NCBI GenBank assembly: GCA_958510875.1
Contig: OY294067.1
Coordinates: forward strand, 33,840,912-33,904,911
DNA: 64,000 nt
Direction: 5' to 3'
Origin: Endomychus coccineus
Taxonomy: Eukaryota > Arthropoda > Insecta > Coleoptera > Endomychidae
Part shown: positions 1-9,239 of the stretch, one piece after another
Layout: every line of letters starts with the position of its first letter
Position numbering within the stretch: position 1 is the stretch's first letter
The notes under the pieces: model-generated
What the model was told of the DNA's origin: nothing
The model's input: the letters and a program-made list of their open reading frames with translations, nothing else
Databases searched by the model: none
Program-made: the position numbers and the translations under genes

Positions 1-1190
1 TTAGTCTTACACCAATTTTAACTAAAAAAAGTGACGAATTGCTTTCTCAAACTGACATTCTTGAAGCTAGGCCGTATCAACTAAAGTTCAATCTAAAATT
101 ATGGAACCTAATATTACATATCAGTTCAGTTATTCTTAGATACAGTTCAGGCATCAGGTGCTTCATAGATTATGTACATTTCAATGTTTTCTAGACTAAC
201 AATTATAGGAACCAGAAAGTTCAAGATACTGGGACACCTATAATACTTCGGTGAATTAGATCAATTTTCAACAGGTAATTGGTCAAGTATTGACTTTTTG
301 TTTGCGTCGCCCTCTTGAAAATGGGTACGGAAGATCCGTTTAGTGAATGTTCTCCACATCGCGTTGGTTTGTAACACTCGCGGGTAGTTGATGTTAGTTG
401 TTCATTACCAGTGGCCTTTCCTGTTGATAGGAATATATACCTTAGCTGAGATATCAATCGCTGAGAAGGCGCAACAGCTGTCCGGAACTATTTAGCTGTG
501 TCACTGATCGATCTAGTGATATCTATACTAAGTTTACATACATTATTTCAGGATGTATGCTTTGTTGTTCATGGTCAGTTGTATGTAACTCAACTATTAT
601 CTTTGTAACATCTCATCAAGAGTTCAATCCCTTCGGCTTCTGAACAGTTTCAATCAGTTGTATGTAACTGTGTGGTGAAACGATTAAGATCAAAAATTAA
701 ATTACTCTTTTTCCACATTTCACTATTACGTCTGAATAAATTTGCCGGTATGGAACCAGGATCATAAATATTTTAACTACCTTGTTTGTACATGCACATA
801 AATTCCACTATCATGCTAATGAACAATCACTAAAACGAGATCTGCATGACTAAGATACCCAAATAAAACTATACATTCTTTCAGTTACTTTCAGACTGAG
901 CTGATAACAAACTTTATATGTCTGAAATTTGGATCTGAAAAAGTTGAAGAAACATTACCAAACAGTTTCCTACGGCTACACATTTAACTCCATGAATACA
1001 TTTTTAAACTTGGAAATATTTGAATAAATGTATGTGAATAGTTAATCTATGACGGAGCATCGAATCACCAAAATTAATAGTCCAAGAACCTCAAAATCTT
1101 CTAGACGAGTGAGCTTGTTCCATTATTTCTAGTATATGCAATTTCCTGATGATTAATCAGCAGGGCGAAAAAGATATCGATATATTGAAA
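1..1190. other. Unrecognised AT-rich DNA
   Basis: I see no gene, RNA or repeat that I can name here. Short open stretches exist on the minus strand (for example 221-457) but show no motif or family resemblance. Confidence 0.6.
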
Positions 1191-1194
1191 CAAC

Positions 1195-1412
1195 TTATAA
1201 CTTTGTTTCTATCACTCATATTATAGAAACTATGTTTTCGTCAAATAGCGTGTCAGCTTCAGGGGATACTAATGTGCGAAGTTTGAAGATGACACGTTAG
1301 TTGTCGAAAAGTCTGGTTAGAGTTTCTAGATAAAAGTGATAAAAAAAAAGGAATAAGAAATTTCATAGTATCAATATGATAAATTATCACAAGTAACGGC
1401 TTCCACTATCCA
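1195..1412 (-). repeat. Hammerhead-bearing repeat, family D, inverted pair
   Basis: Two hammerhead-like cores face each other. On the plus strand at 1283-1309 the core reads TTGAAGA, a spare T, a GACA/TGTC helix II (1291-1294 with 1302-1305) and GAAA. On the minus strand at 1235-1262 it reads CTGAAGC ... GAAAA. Both depart from the CUGANGA consensus, so neither should be active. The outer part (about 1374-1412, minus) matches 20979-21016 on the plus strand, which defines the same family elsewhere in the window, and a further fragment lies at 2096-2135. Membership in a Penelope-type terminal repeat is inferred from the layout. Confidence 0.5.
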
Positions 1413-1517
1413 TTTTTTGAAAAGGATATCCTTCTTCACTGTGACTTCTTGGTGCTAAGTGACAGTTGGGAAATCCTGGCTTCCGGATTGATTCCGCGTC
1501 ACAATAGCTAGACTTGA

Positions 1518-1560
1518 TGCCGACGTTTCGCCAACCATTACAGGTGGTATCTTCAGGGCA
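1518..1560 (-). ncRNA. Hammerhead ribozyme motif (family B, best-preserved core)
   Basis: Read on the minus strand: TGCC (stem I), CTGAAGA, a spare T, a helix II of about 6 bp closed by TGTAAT, GAAA, ACGT (palindromic stem III), then C and GGCA, which pairs with TGCC to close stem I. The CUGANGA and GAAA boxes are intact. The base of helix II has an A-C mismatch (ACC against GGC), so activity may be reduced. Expected cleavage is after the C following ACGT. Confidence 0.6.
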
Positions 1561-1598
1561 GATTCGAGGTTTGAACTGAAACAGCTTCAGTTCAAGCC

Positions 1599-1641
1599 TG
1601 CTCTGAAGATGCAACCTGTAATGGTTGGCTAAACGTCGGCA
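1599..1641 (+). ncRNA. Defective hammerhead relic (family B)
   Basis: CTGAAGA is present at 1603-1609, but the second box reads TAAA instead of GAAA (1630-1633), and stem I is weakened (TGCT against GGCA). The conserved G of the GAAA box is essential in hammerheads, so this copy should be dead. Confidence 0.5.
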
Positions 1642-1690
1642 TCAAGTCTAGCTATTGTGACGCGGAATTTATCCGGAAGCCAAGATTCAT

Positions 1691-4160
1691 CAAGATTATC
1701 TATCCACGGAAGTCTAGTATTCAAGATAGGTAACAGTTGTTATTTTCACTCCACATTCGTATCCGATTGCAATTAATACGTTTGAACATTTCTGAGGATG
1801 GATCAAAGTGAGCTCATGCTATATTCAAATTCGTGTGCGTTATCATATTTCACATTATATAAACATAACATTCCTTTGATGTAGTGCGCCCGTCGTTGAA
1901 AAACGTCAGAAAGAATTTGTAGTTCTGCACTTGATATATTTACACGATCGTTTTATTTCACTGTTGGCTTTGTTTGATATAACATACAACGTTATGGCTG
2001 GCGGTTCTCTGTTTAGGAAATAATTACAGTCCTCTATATTTACTCGATGTCTGTTTTTCACCACTTGCTATAGCGAAAAAATTTAGATAATATTGTTGGT
2101 GGAAGCCATTCTTTGATACTCATAATTTATCATAAACGCTAGATGTAGAAAGTACACATAGTCAAAATGGTGTTCCATAATATAAGTGATATAAATTATA
2201 AATTATTCTATAATTAGATAATTTTGTGATATTTCCAGGTACATGGTACGAAAATCATAAATTATTAGTGAATTTGAGATACAAGGAATGAAAAATATGG
2301 GTGTCCAGAGAAGTGATATGTAGGGTGATTTGCAAGAAATATTTGTTGAAAGCTTATGACTTTCTGAGTTTATAACTTTCCTTGGATGCTATAATTCGCA
2401 TCACAAATTTGGATTGTAAGTGTAATTTTATATTGACTTCCATCAAATGTTCCTGTACGTAAATACAACTCTGTTCTCTCACACGTCATCAATTCACGGT
2501 AGTATTAAAGATCAATACCATCATACTAGCATCTTACTATCTTATGCAACTAACGGAGACAAGTAGCTTATTCCATGTCTCCGGTAGCTACATCAAGTTA
2601 GGATTGAAGGTTTGATTCATAAAATGCATAATGAACTATAAAAGATTCCACACAATTGTAATAACGAGCCTTTCTCTGGTTCACTTGGTTTTCTAAAGGT
2701 TATCAATTCATTTATTTTATCAGATTCATACTTATGTATCATTTGGCTTGATTAATTGATATCTATATAACTTGCAGTACGTGTACCGATAACCAGGAAG
2801 TTACCCGATATCATGGGTTTCTCATTAGCTAGACAAAAGAGGCAACAATACGGTCAATAGATATACGTAATACTCACTCTGCTTTGTTGAGACAATAACA
2901 CATTACTTAAGCACTGTGTGCTCGAGGGTAGTTGATAAGTTACACTAATTAGAAAAACTTCCAATTAAAACAAATATTAAATATTCAGTGATAATAAAGA
3001 AATAAAACAATTTTAAAAATGAATTAAAAGTTAAAAGATAAGTACAACAATAGTATTAACTAAGAAATTACGTTAAATTTAGGAAATAATTAAGTAATCC
3101 TTAATTTTAAATTGACCTTATTAGAACCTAGATACGAAGTGGGAAACTAATCTAACTCAGCCCGGATATACCAGGGTAAAGAACTTTTATGATTTAATTA
3201 TTCAAGGAATTCTTGAATGACATGATTCTAAATGAACTTCGCAGAAATTCTACCATAAACACCACAACGCAAGCTTAACCAGAAGACTTCTAAGTTTTCT
3301 AAAATACGATTTAAGTGATTCCTGAAATAGTTAAAACAAGATTTAACTGAAGTTGGAATATATCTGACTTTAGTGTGGTGAGTTTGATTTTTATAATCTT
3401 GGATAACCACTCCAATTTGAGCAATGTGTTTGTGGGTAGAAACTTTTACACAATAAGAGAGAGACTTGCTCCAGTCTAGTAAGCTGGATACGAAGAACTA
3501 TTCTATTTCTGTTGACAGGGACCTCAATTTCATGACCCTATTCAGACTTCGTTGAATTTAGGTATGAATGAAAATTATATCAAGTTAATATTTTGGTTAC
3601 ATGTTAATCAAGAAACAACTGCGTACTGCACGTTTCATGTTGTGGTAACGTGAATATATTGTAGCTTCAAAGGAAAAAGACAGGGTATAAAACCTTCGGG
3701 TAAACCATAGCAAGCGATCAGCCTGCCGTTACAAATTAGATCAAAAGCATATGTCTTCAATACCAATATACTGTAAAGCACTTGTTTTTATTTTTCAACC
3801 ATTCCTGTTGAATACGTAATTTATGATTTCCTACTGAAACTGCTGGGAGCCTCTTCCACTTTGTCGATATTTTACAAATTATAATAATCTTCCTTGACAA
3901 TGATTCAGAGACAATACATATTGCTTACGTCTCATAAATACAAAGAATAAACTATTATTAATTTATGACGAGACGGTCGTACTAAAAAATGAATTCATGT
4001 ACTTGACTTGTCCGTAATAAGAAGGCAACAAAGAATATCCTACTTCTATTTACTTTCATGGGTGTTCTTAGAACCAGCTTGAGTCTTAGCAACTTTTTTC
4101 ATATCTGAATGAATTCTAATTGATAATTAACAAGGCCGCTTTGCTACACTATGGATACAC
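1691..4160. other. Unrecognised AT-rich DNA
   Basis: No gene recognised. A 40-bp fragment at 2096-2135 (GTGGAAGCC ... AATTTATCAT) matches the outer end of repeat family D at 1374-1412 and 20979-21016. The open stretch at 3228-3410 (minus) has no recognisable content. Confidence 0.5.
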
Positions 4161-4164
4161 TATA

Positions 4165-4308
4165 ACACTGTAAATAAGAAAAAATTGCTCTCATTTACTA
4201 AAAATACTGTTAAAGTACTGAGCACCCTTCGGTTACCAAAGAGTCATCATCAGAGTAAACACAGTTTACTGTTTAGTGAATATGGGTGGTATTTTCTTAT
4301 TCATAGTG
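4165..4308. repeat. Hammerhead-bearing short repeat, family C copy 1
   Basis: About 145 bp whose two ends are inverted versions of each other (ACACTGTAAATAAGAAA on the left, TTTTCTTATTCATAGTG on the right). The middle carries a hammerhead-like core on the minus strand (4216-4257). Related copies lie at 7879-8015 and 20785-20900. Confidence 0.5.
4216..4257 (-). ncRNA. Hammerhead-like motif (family C)
   Basis: Minus strand: TACT (stem I), CTGATGA, a spare T, a helix II of about 6 bp, GAAG, a G/C-rich stem III stretch, TC, then AGTA, which pairs with TACT. The CUGANGA box is intact; the second box reads GAAG rather than GAAA, which breaks the first pair of stem III. Probably weak or inactive. 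Confidence 0.45.
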
Positions 4309-4619
4309 AGGTGACGCATGTCGGATTGGAAGTTTCATAAAAATGTCGAAAGTAATTTGACTAGCAATGACAGGCTTGTACTCCTTCTTATGTTCACATT
4401 TTCTTTTGTTGTCTTAGTCCAATTTTTTATTATAACGAAAAGTTGTTTTCACAGCTACTTGAGAATCAACTCTAAATTTTTGGTGAGACTTCAATAACAA
4501 TACATATTGAATATTTTACAAGCATTATTGAATGTAGCTTCCATTTTATTCCAGAAGATATCAGCAACACTTGCTTCTCAAACCTAGCAGATGGTTCTGA
4601 ATCTATTAACTATTTTGAA

Positions 4620-5215
4620 AGAGAAAAGGATAATAATGGTCCATTAATTTCTTTGAAAGTAGTTCACGAACGAGTTTTCGAAACACTTCATATTTCCAGA
4701 AAAACGGTTCACTCTATCAGGAGAAGCAAGTATACATATTCAATTCTGTCAACTCCTTAAAAAAAGCATATAAAACAAATGATATACATCATGAATAAAC
4801 ATACATGACATAACGAAATATATTGTAGAATATGAAAAAACATATCATTCTGAAATCTTTGAGTTCTGAATTGTAAGAGGAGAGAATCGTAGATATTGGT
4901 AAGACATCTTCAACACCTTGGGTTCAAAAAAAAAAAACAACCAGAAGGCTTCAACTGAGAAAGTCAAAATGGCCTCTGTGAGAGCCTAATAATTCATGAG
5001 AAACCACATGAAAATACAATTTCTGAAACTTCAAGAGAGGCTATTTTCCTAAATGAAACTTGGATTCATTCAAAGGGTAATAAAATGAAAAATTGGCAGG
5101 AGTCAAATGTTAGTCTGAAGGTCACGATAAGGCACGTTTTATTGTAATACATGCAGGATCTTCTGAAGGATTCGTGGAAGGGGGAGTTATGGAGAAATGG
5201 ATGGCATAGTATCCA
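4620..5215 (+). pseudogene. Tc1/IS630-type (DDE_3) transposase relic
   Basis: Broken frames on the plus strand read as pieces of an insect IS630/Tc1-superfamily transposase. Near 4650-4740 a helix-turn-helix-like piece (VVHERVFETLHISRKTV) is visible. At about 5048-5085 the family landmark appears as FLNETWIHSKGNK, and at 5130-5205 as ARFIVIHAGSSEGFVEGG, close to the usual VHAGxxxGFV segment. The family normally has LDETW here; the first catalytic Asp is Asn (AAT for GAT). The remaining catalytic residues were not found. Stops and frame changes make this a fossil. The superfamily call rests on these two conserved blocks; the exact family is open. Confidence 0.65.
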
Positions 5216-5284
5216 AAAATTGAGTAGAAGAGAAGTTGGTACCAAAATTACAAGAGCCTTCGTTCACTGTCATGAACCGTACCA

Positions 5285-5340
5285 TAGAAGCCCTGAAGAT
5301 GCCTCCTGTAATGGTTGACGAAATATCTTCAAGTCGAGAT
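5285..5340 (+). repeat. Family B terminal-repeat fragment with dead hammerhead
   Basis: CTGAAGA at 5293-5299 is followed by helix II material and GAAA, as in family B, but stem III reads ATAT instead of ACGT and the flanks are lost. It falls immediately after the Tc1-like relic. Confidence 0.45.
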
Positions 5341-5459
5341 AACTTAAAGTTCGTTAATAAGTTGTTTTTGTTTCAACAACTACTAGGAAAATATCAACTC
5401 CAACTTTTGATTCTCCTCAAAATTTGTATTGAAAAAAAAAACAGAGCAGCTTATATAAA

Positions 5460-6390
5460 GTGACTATGAAGAAGTGTTTTCTAGTTTATTCCATCTGACG
5501 GTTATACTAGAAAAAAAATAGGAAATCAAGAAATTGGGATTTTCTACAATTACTTAAAAATCAAAGATGATATTGGGAATTTTATAGTGCCGTATGTATG
5601 AGCCTTTGCCCGTTTAACTAAAACTGTATCTATCACAGTTTCCGATATTTCGATGACGGACGTACTGTATACTGGAGAAGGAAATAGCATCAAAAACCAA
5701 GGCGAGCTGAAACTAGAATAATCTACCATTCCACTAGACACATTACTATGGAACTGTAGCCAAGTAACTTTTCAAAAACATGAGCTCCAAGAAATGCATT
5801 TGATGAATCGATAACAAAATTGTGTTATTTCTGTCAAACAGACGAAATAGTATCATTTATTCCCAAATGAATCCAGTAAATAATTCATAATCTACTTTGT
5901 ACTCATTGAATATGAACATTGAATGAATTCATAGTGAACTCATAAATTTTAATTGAACAGTTGAGTAGTCCAGAACTGAAATTTTGTAAAAATATTATTT
6001 TCCTGATCTCGAACGACAAGCGTGTAAGCTTGTTATAGGCAGGGCCTTGCTTAAACAACAGACCTGCTGGTATTTGATTAGGGGGTTGTTAGATCCCCAA
6101 TCCCTCACGTCGTTAGGTCGGTTCAGAGCTTTAGACCATGCATCTGACGCGTCCCACCGGACCTCGATAAGCCCGAGAAACTAAGCTCAAATACTACGTA
6201 CACACTTCACATCCCCAATATTACTTCAATATAAGAATAGATCTTTTAAAAGCTTGGAATAACTGCCTTTCCAAATCTGACAGTATTTGTATGCCAGAAC
6301 TAACATGTTTTATTTAACGATACTGGGAAAGTTTCGTTAAAACTTTGAATCAATTCAACTTCGACGTGCTTTGTACAAAATCATTTCGGA
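5460..6390. other. Unrecognised DNA
   Basis: No gene recognised. The part at about 6000-6190 is noticeably more GC-rich than its surroundings and may be a repeat of foreign origin, but I cannot name it. Confidence 0.4.
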
Positions 6391-6394
6391 AAAT

Positions 6395-7315
6395 CAATGC
6401 GACTTTGAAAAGGGTATGTCTCCACAAAAGAAGCAATATAAAACGGCCGAAATATATTCATCCTTAGATAAAAATTAACTCCTACTGCCTTTGAAGAATT
6501 TTCAAAAGACTCAACCATAGCCTATTATTGGAAACCCTAGAAAACATAACAGTAAGGGGAACTGCCTTAGACTTATTCACAAGCTATCTCTCTAACAGAG
6601 CACAGTCTGTTTTTTTCGACACTGATAGTAATTGGGAATCCCTCACAAACAAAGTGAGAAAATACCTTGAATCGATGTTTGGATGGTTGCGATTGATACT
6701 TCCAACCTAAATGAAAGTGGAACATTTTATTTTCCCACGTATGCTAATTAGTCGACCCAACAAACTGTTGTCAACAAAAATTGTAATGGTCAGTTTACTT
6801 TATCTTGCACAGAAAAATGAAGTAGAAAAATCATATAACCTGCTTAATGAAAAAATGTTTGGTATATAAAATTAGAATCCTTAAATGTATTCAAAAGAGC
6901 ACAATTGAAAACAGTTTAATATGCACTTGTTGAATCGCATTAGGCCCATGTTATACTGACATGTGGGGAGGTTTGAGAGAACAATATATATTGAAGAAAA
7001 ATTCCTGGAAATTATGTTCAACAAAGATTGAAACTACTCATCAGACTCTCTATATAATGTTATATCGATCCAAGGCGATTGCAACATCTGGCAACAAAAA
7101 TATCAAATAACAATGAACTTCACCATACAGCATTATCACGAAACAAGGAATAAGCTAAATTATCTACCTCTCCCAGAACAATCAAATCAATTGATCAAAA
7201 GAAGCTTATGTATCTGGGATCTAAACTGTATTATTCGCTTCCAAAAAATCTGGAAGACATACTTTATATCCAATGTTTTACGGATCGCTTGAAATCATGT
7301 ATACTATCTTAGCCT
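6395..7315 (+). pseudogene. LINE reverse transcriptase relic (Jockey-like)
   Basis: Out-of-frame pieces on the plus strand follow the order of a non-LTR reverse transcriptase. At about 6400-6440 a piece resembles the F-x-KG-x-ST-x-AI block. At 6535-6660 the frame reads LENITVRGTALDLFTSYLSN, the segment that precedes the YADD-type motif in Jockey-like elements. At 7195-7315 the C-terminal tail reads KKLMYLGSKLYYSLPKNLED and ends in a stop. The catalytic YxDD motif itself is not preserved. The order and spacing fit one element eroded by indels; the clade is not certain. Confidence 0.6.
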
Positions 7316-7480
7316 CGTGATCAAATTCAAAATCTGATAGATCAAAATTATCTGCTATAGATGCCTAAAATCGATTGTCTACCTCAGTTACTTCTAGCAG
7401 TGAACCTCAACTCCCAAGGTCTCACAGGTATTTTTTAATCCAACGCGAAGTTCGAAAGTCATCAGCGATGGATCCATAGA

Positions 7481-7683
7481 GTCCATAGAGATGGAGTATG
7501 GAGTTCTTGACGGCGATATTTTTTGACCCCATCTAATTAATTCGAGAGGCTATCTCTTTCTAATCGTCAGACTCTACTCGCTCGAATCAGAAAGAGATAG
7601 CCTCTCTTCAAAATTCTTTGTTGGGGTCTTTTTGCATTCGGCTTATGGAAATGAAGAACTCTATTCTTCATCTTTATAGACAG
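7481..7683. repeat. Snap-back (hairpin) repeat
   Basis: Two arms of about 85-100 bp are inverted around about 7575. The innermost match is strongest: GAGAGGCTATCTCTTTCT at 7544-7561 against AGAAAGAGATAGCCTCTC at 7589-7606. The arms extend outward with mismatches through GACCCC/GGGGTC and TGGAGTTC/GAACTCTA to about 7481 and 7683. It could fold into one long hairpin. A miniature fold-back transposon is likely; no coding sequence is present. Confidence 0.65.
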
Positions 7684-7878
7684 ACCCTAACGTACCCATG
7701 AAGTCAGACAGTATATATACCTACTGTAGGTATATGAAACTTCATCATATAGAAACTAAATTGTCAATCACATGTTTTGCACTTTTTGATTTAAAATTAT
7801 AAAAAGACTAACTTTATGATTTCAAATCAATTCATTGATTTTGTAAACTATGAAAGAGTTCAACTGTGGAAACAATAT

Positions 7879-8015
7879 AACACTATAAATAAGAAATATT
7901 CACTCTTATCCATAATTTAGCTCACTCTCATGATGGCTACTTGGTAGCGAAAAGGTCCTCAGTACTTTAAGAGTATTTCTAGTGGATTAGAGTAAATATT
8001 TCTTATTCATAGTGT
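7879..8015. repeat. Hammerhead-bearing short repeat, family C copy 2
   Basis: The ends are inverted versions of each other (ACACTATAAATAAGAAA; TTTCTTATTCATAGTGT). The central core on the plus strand (7924-7973) reads CTCATGA where CTGATGA is expected (the essential G is C), and the second box has shifted (GCGAAAAGG). This is a dead hammerhead relic. Confidence 0.5.
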
Positions 8016-8019
8016 AAAA

Positions 8020-8697
8020 TTTTGTAGATTATACATTTTAAAAGTCTTTAATTTCAGTTTGTCTATTTTCCAACTGATAAATTTTGAATTCAATGAAGGC
8101 AAAGTTATTTTGTGTTATCCTACATTCATTATTTTCAAAAGAATTTTACAGATGATTAGAATAACATCAGTATCGTTTGAAGACATGCTAGTGTCGAAAC
8201 TATTGTCACGATTTGTTTCTATAATAAATGTTATAAAACACAAAGTAAAAGTGTTCTGACAGAATAATTATTTATCATGAATTAAGGTGAACAAATATGT
8301 TCAAATATGTATGTGAAAGTCAATGTTTCCGGATAATGAAATTAAAGAATAATGATTATTAATTAGTAACCAAATACAAAAATGTGAACTATTTTTTTAT
8401 GTTTACATCATTCAGTCTCTGAAATTGAGGCTAGCTCTGGAATGGAACCAGCAGTTACAAAGAGGAAACAAGCGCGGAAAAATCAAAATTCCTTCTATTT
8501 TTCACCTAACGTATATGTTAGCTATGTGGGAGGAACTAGAACCACTCACGTGCTACTGGAATCAGATCTGGAAATATTTATCATATTAAGGAAACAAACC
8601 TTATATTCCGGTTTAATTTCATATTTTGTAGTTGGCTTCAGCTTTATTTTGTATTTAATTTCAAATATCATTCCGATGTATGTGTTAACTCAATGTA
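8020..8697. other. Unrecognised DNA left of the Penelope element
   Basis: Open stretches at 8059-8259 and 8442-8708 (plus) have no recognised domain; the second contains a run of hydrophobic residues near its end but no supporting evidence of being a gene, and it runs into the target duplication of the Penelope element. Confidence 0.45.
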
Positions 8698-8708
8698 GAT
8701 GTTATTAA

Positions 8709-8838
8709 AAATAAAGATTCTTGACCCACGTATGAATTAATACACAATTCTCGGGAAATAGGTCACATTGACACATATATTTTTATTTTTACCCTCGTCT
8801 TTACGTACGTTTCGGTCTCACGACCATCATCAGAAGAC
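8709..8838 (-). repeat. PLE1 terminal direct repeat, 3' copy
   Basis: 130 bp identical by eye to 11675-11804. It carries a hammerhead motif at its inner end. Confidence 0.9.
8797..8838 (-). ncRNA. Hammerhead ribozyme (PLE1, 3' repeat)
   Basis: Minus strand: GTCTT (stem I), CTGATGA, a spare T, GGTC-GTGA-GACC (4-bp helix II with tetraloop), GAAA, then ACGTACGT (palindromic stem III beginning with the last A of GAAA), A, and AAGAC, which pairs with GTCTT. All core boxes are intact. Predicted cleavage follows GUA. Hammerheads in Penelope terminal repeats are an established feature of the group; short palindromic stem III suggests action as a dimer. Confidence 0.8.
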
Positions 8839-9239
8839 TTATTAATACAATAACCTGATTACTTAGAAATACTGTAATAACACAAAGCGTCCTTATCGCA
8901 CAAATTTCGTTTAAATGCCAACGTCGCGAAACGAACGGAGACATGAAATCGGAACTATAACACAGCAATGTTGCAGCGTAAAAATTAAAAATCCACTATT
9001 AAGTAGAATCATCAATAAATACGAACACATTTCATAAATGTCTGCGAGAGAATAACAGACAAAGAGTTCTATCTTCTTTGCTAACAGACGAGACAATCTC
9101 AAGTGTTCATTTAAGCGCCAGATGTCATAATTTATTAGGTGATAAAAGAAGGTCTCTGGCCTGTGGGAAATACTTTAGCCAATTCTACCTAAAGTAAACT
9201 TTTACATTATAAGGACGTAAGTAGGAATTTGCAAGAATA

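Larger units (their letters stand above)
1474..1690. repeat. Penelope-type terminal repeat, family B, inverted pair
   Basis: Two arms of about 100 bp are inverted around about 1580: the left arm (from about 1474) begins with a GGCTTCCGGAT block and the right arm ends with ATCCGGAAGCC near 1688. Each arm carries a hammerhead-like core. The same sequence recurs at 13568-14082, 44440-44640 and, in part, at 5285-5340. At 44.4 kb it lies at the 3' side of a Penelope-like reverse transcriptase, which is why I assign it to that group. Confidence 0.7.

Noticed and set aside
6000..6190. tRNA-derived SINE in the GC-richer patch
   Set aside because: No A/B box pair or tail was found, and no second copy in the window.
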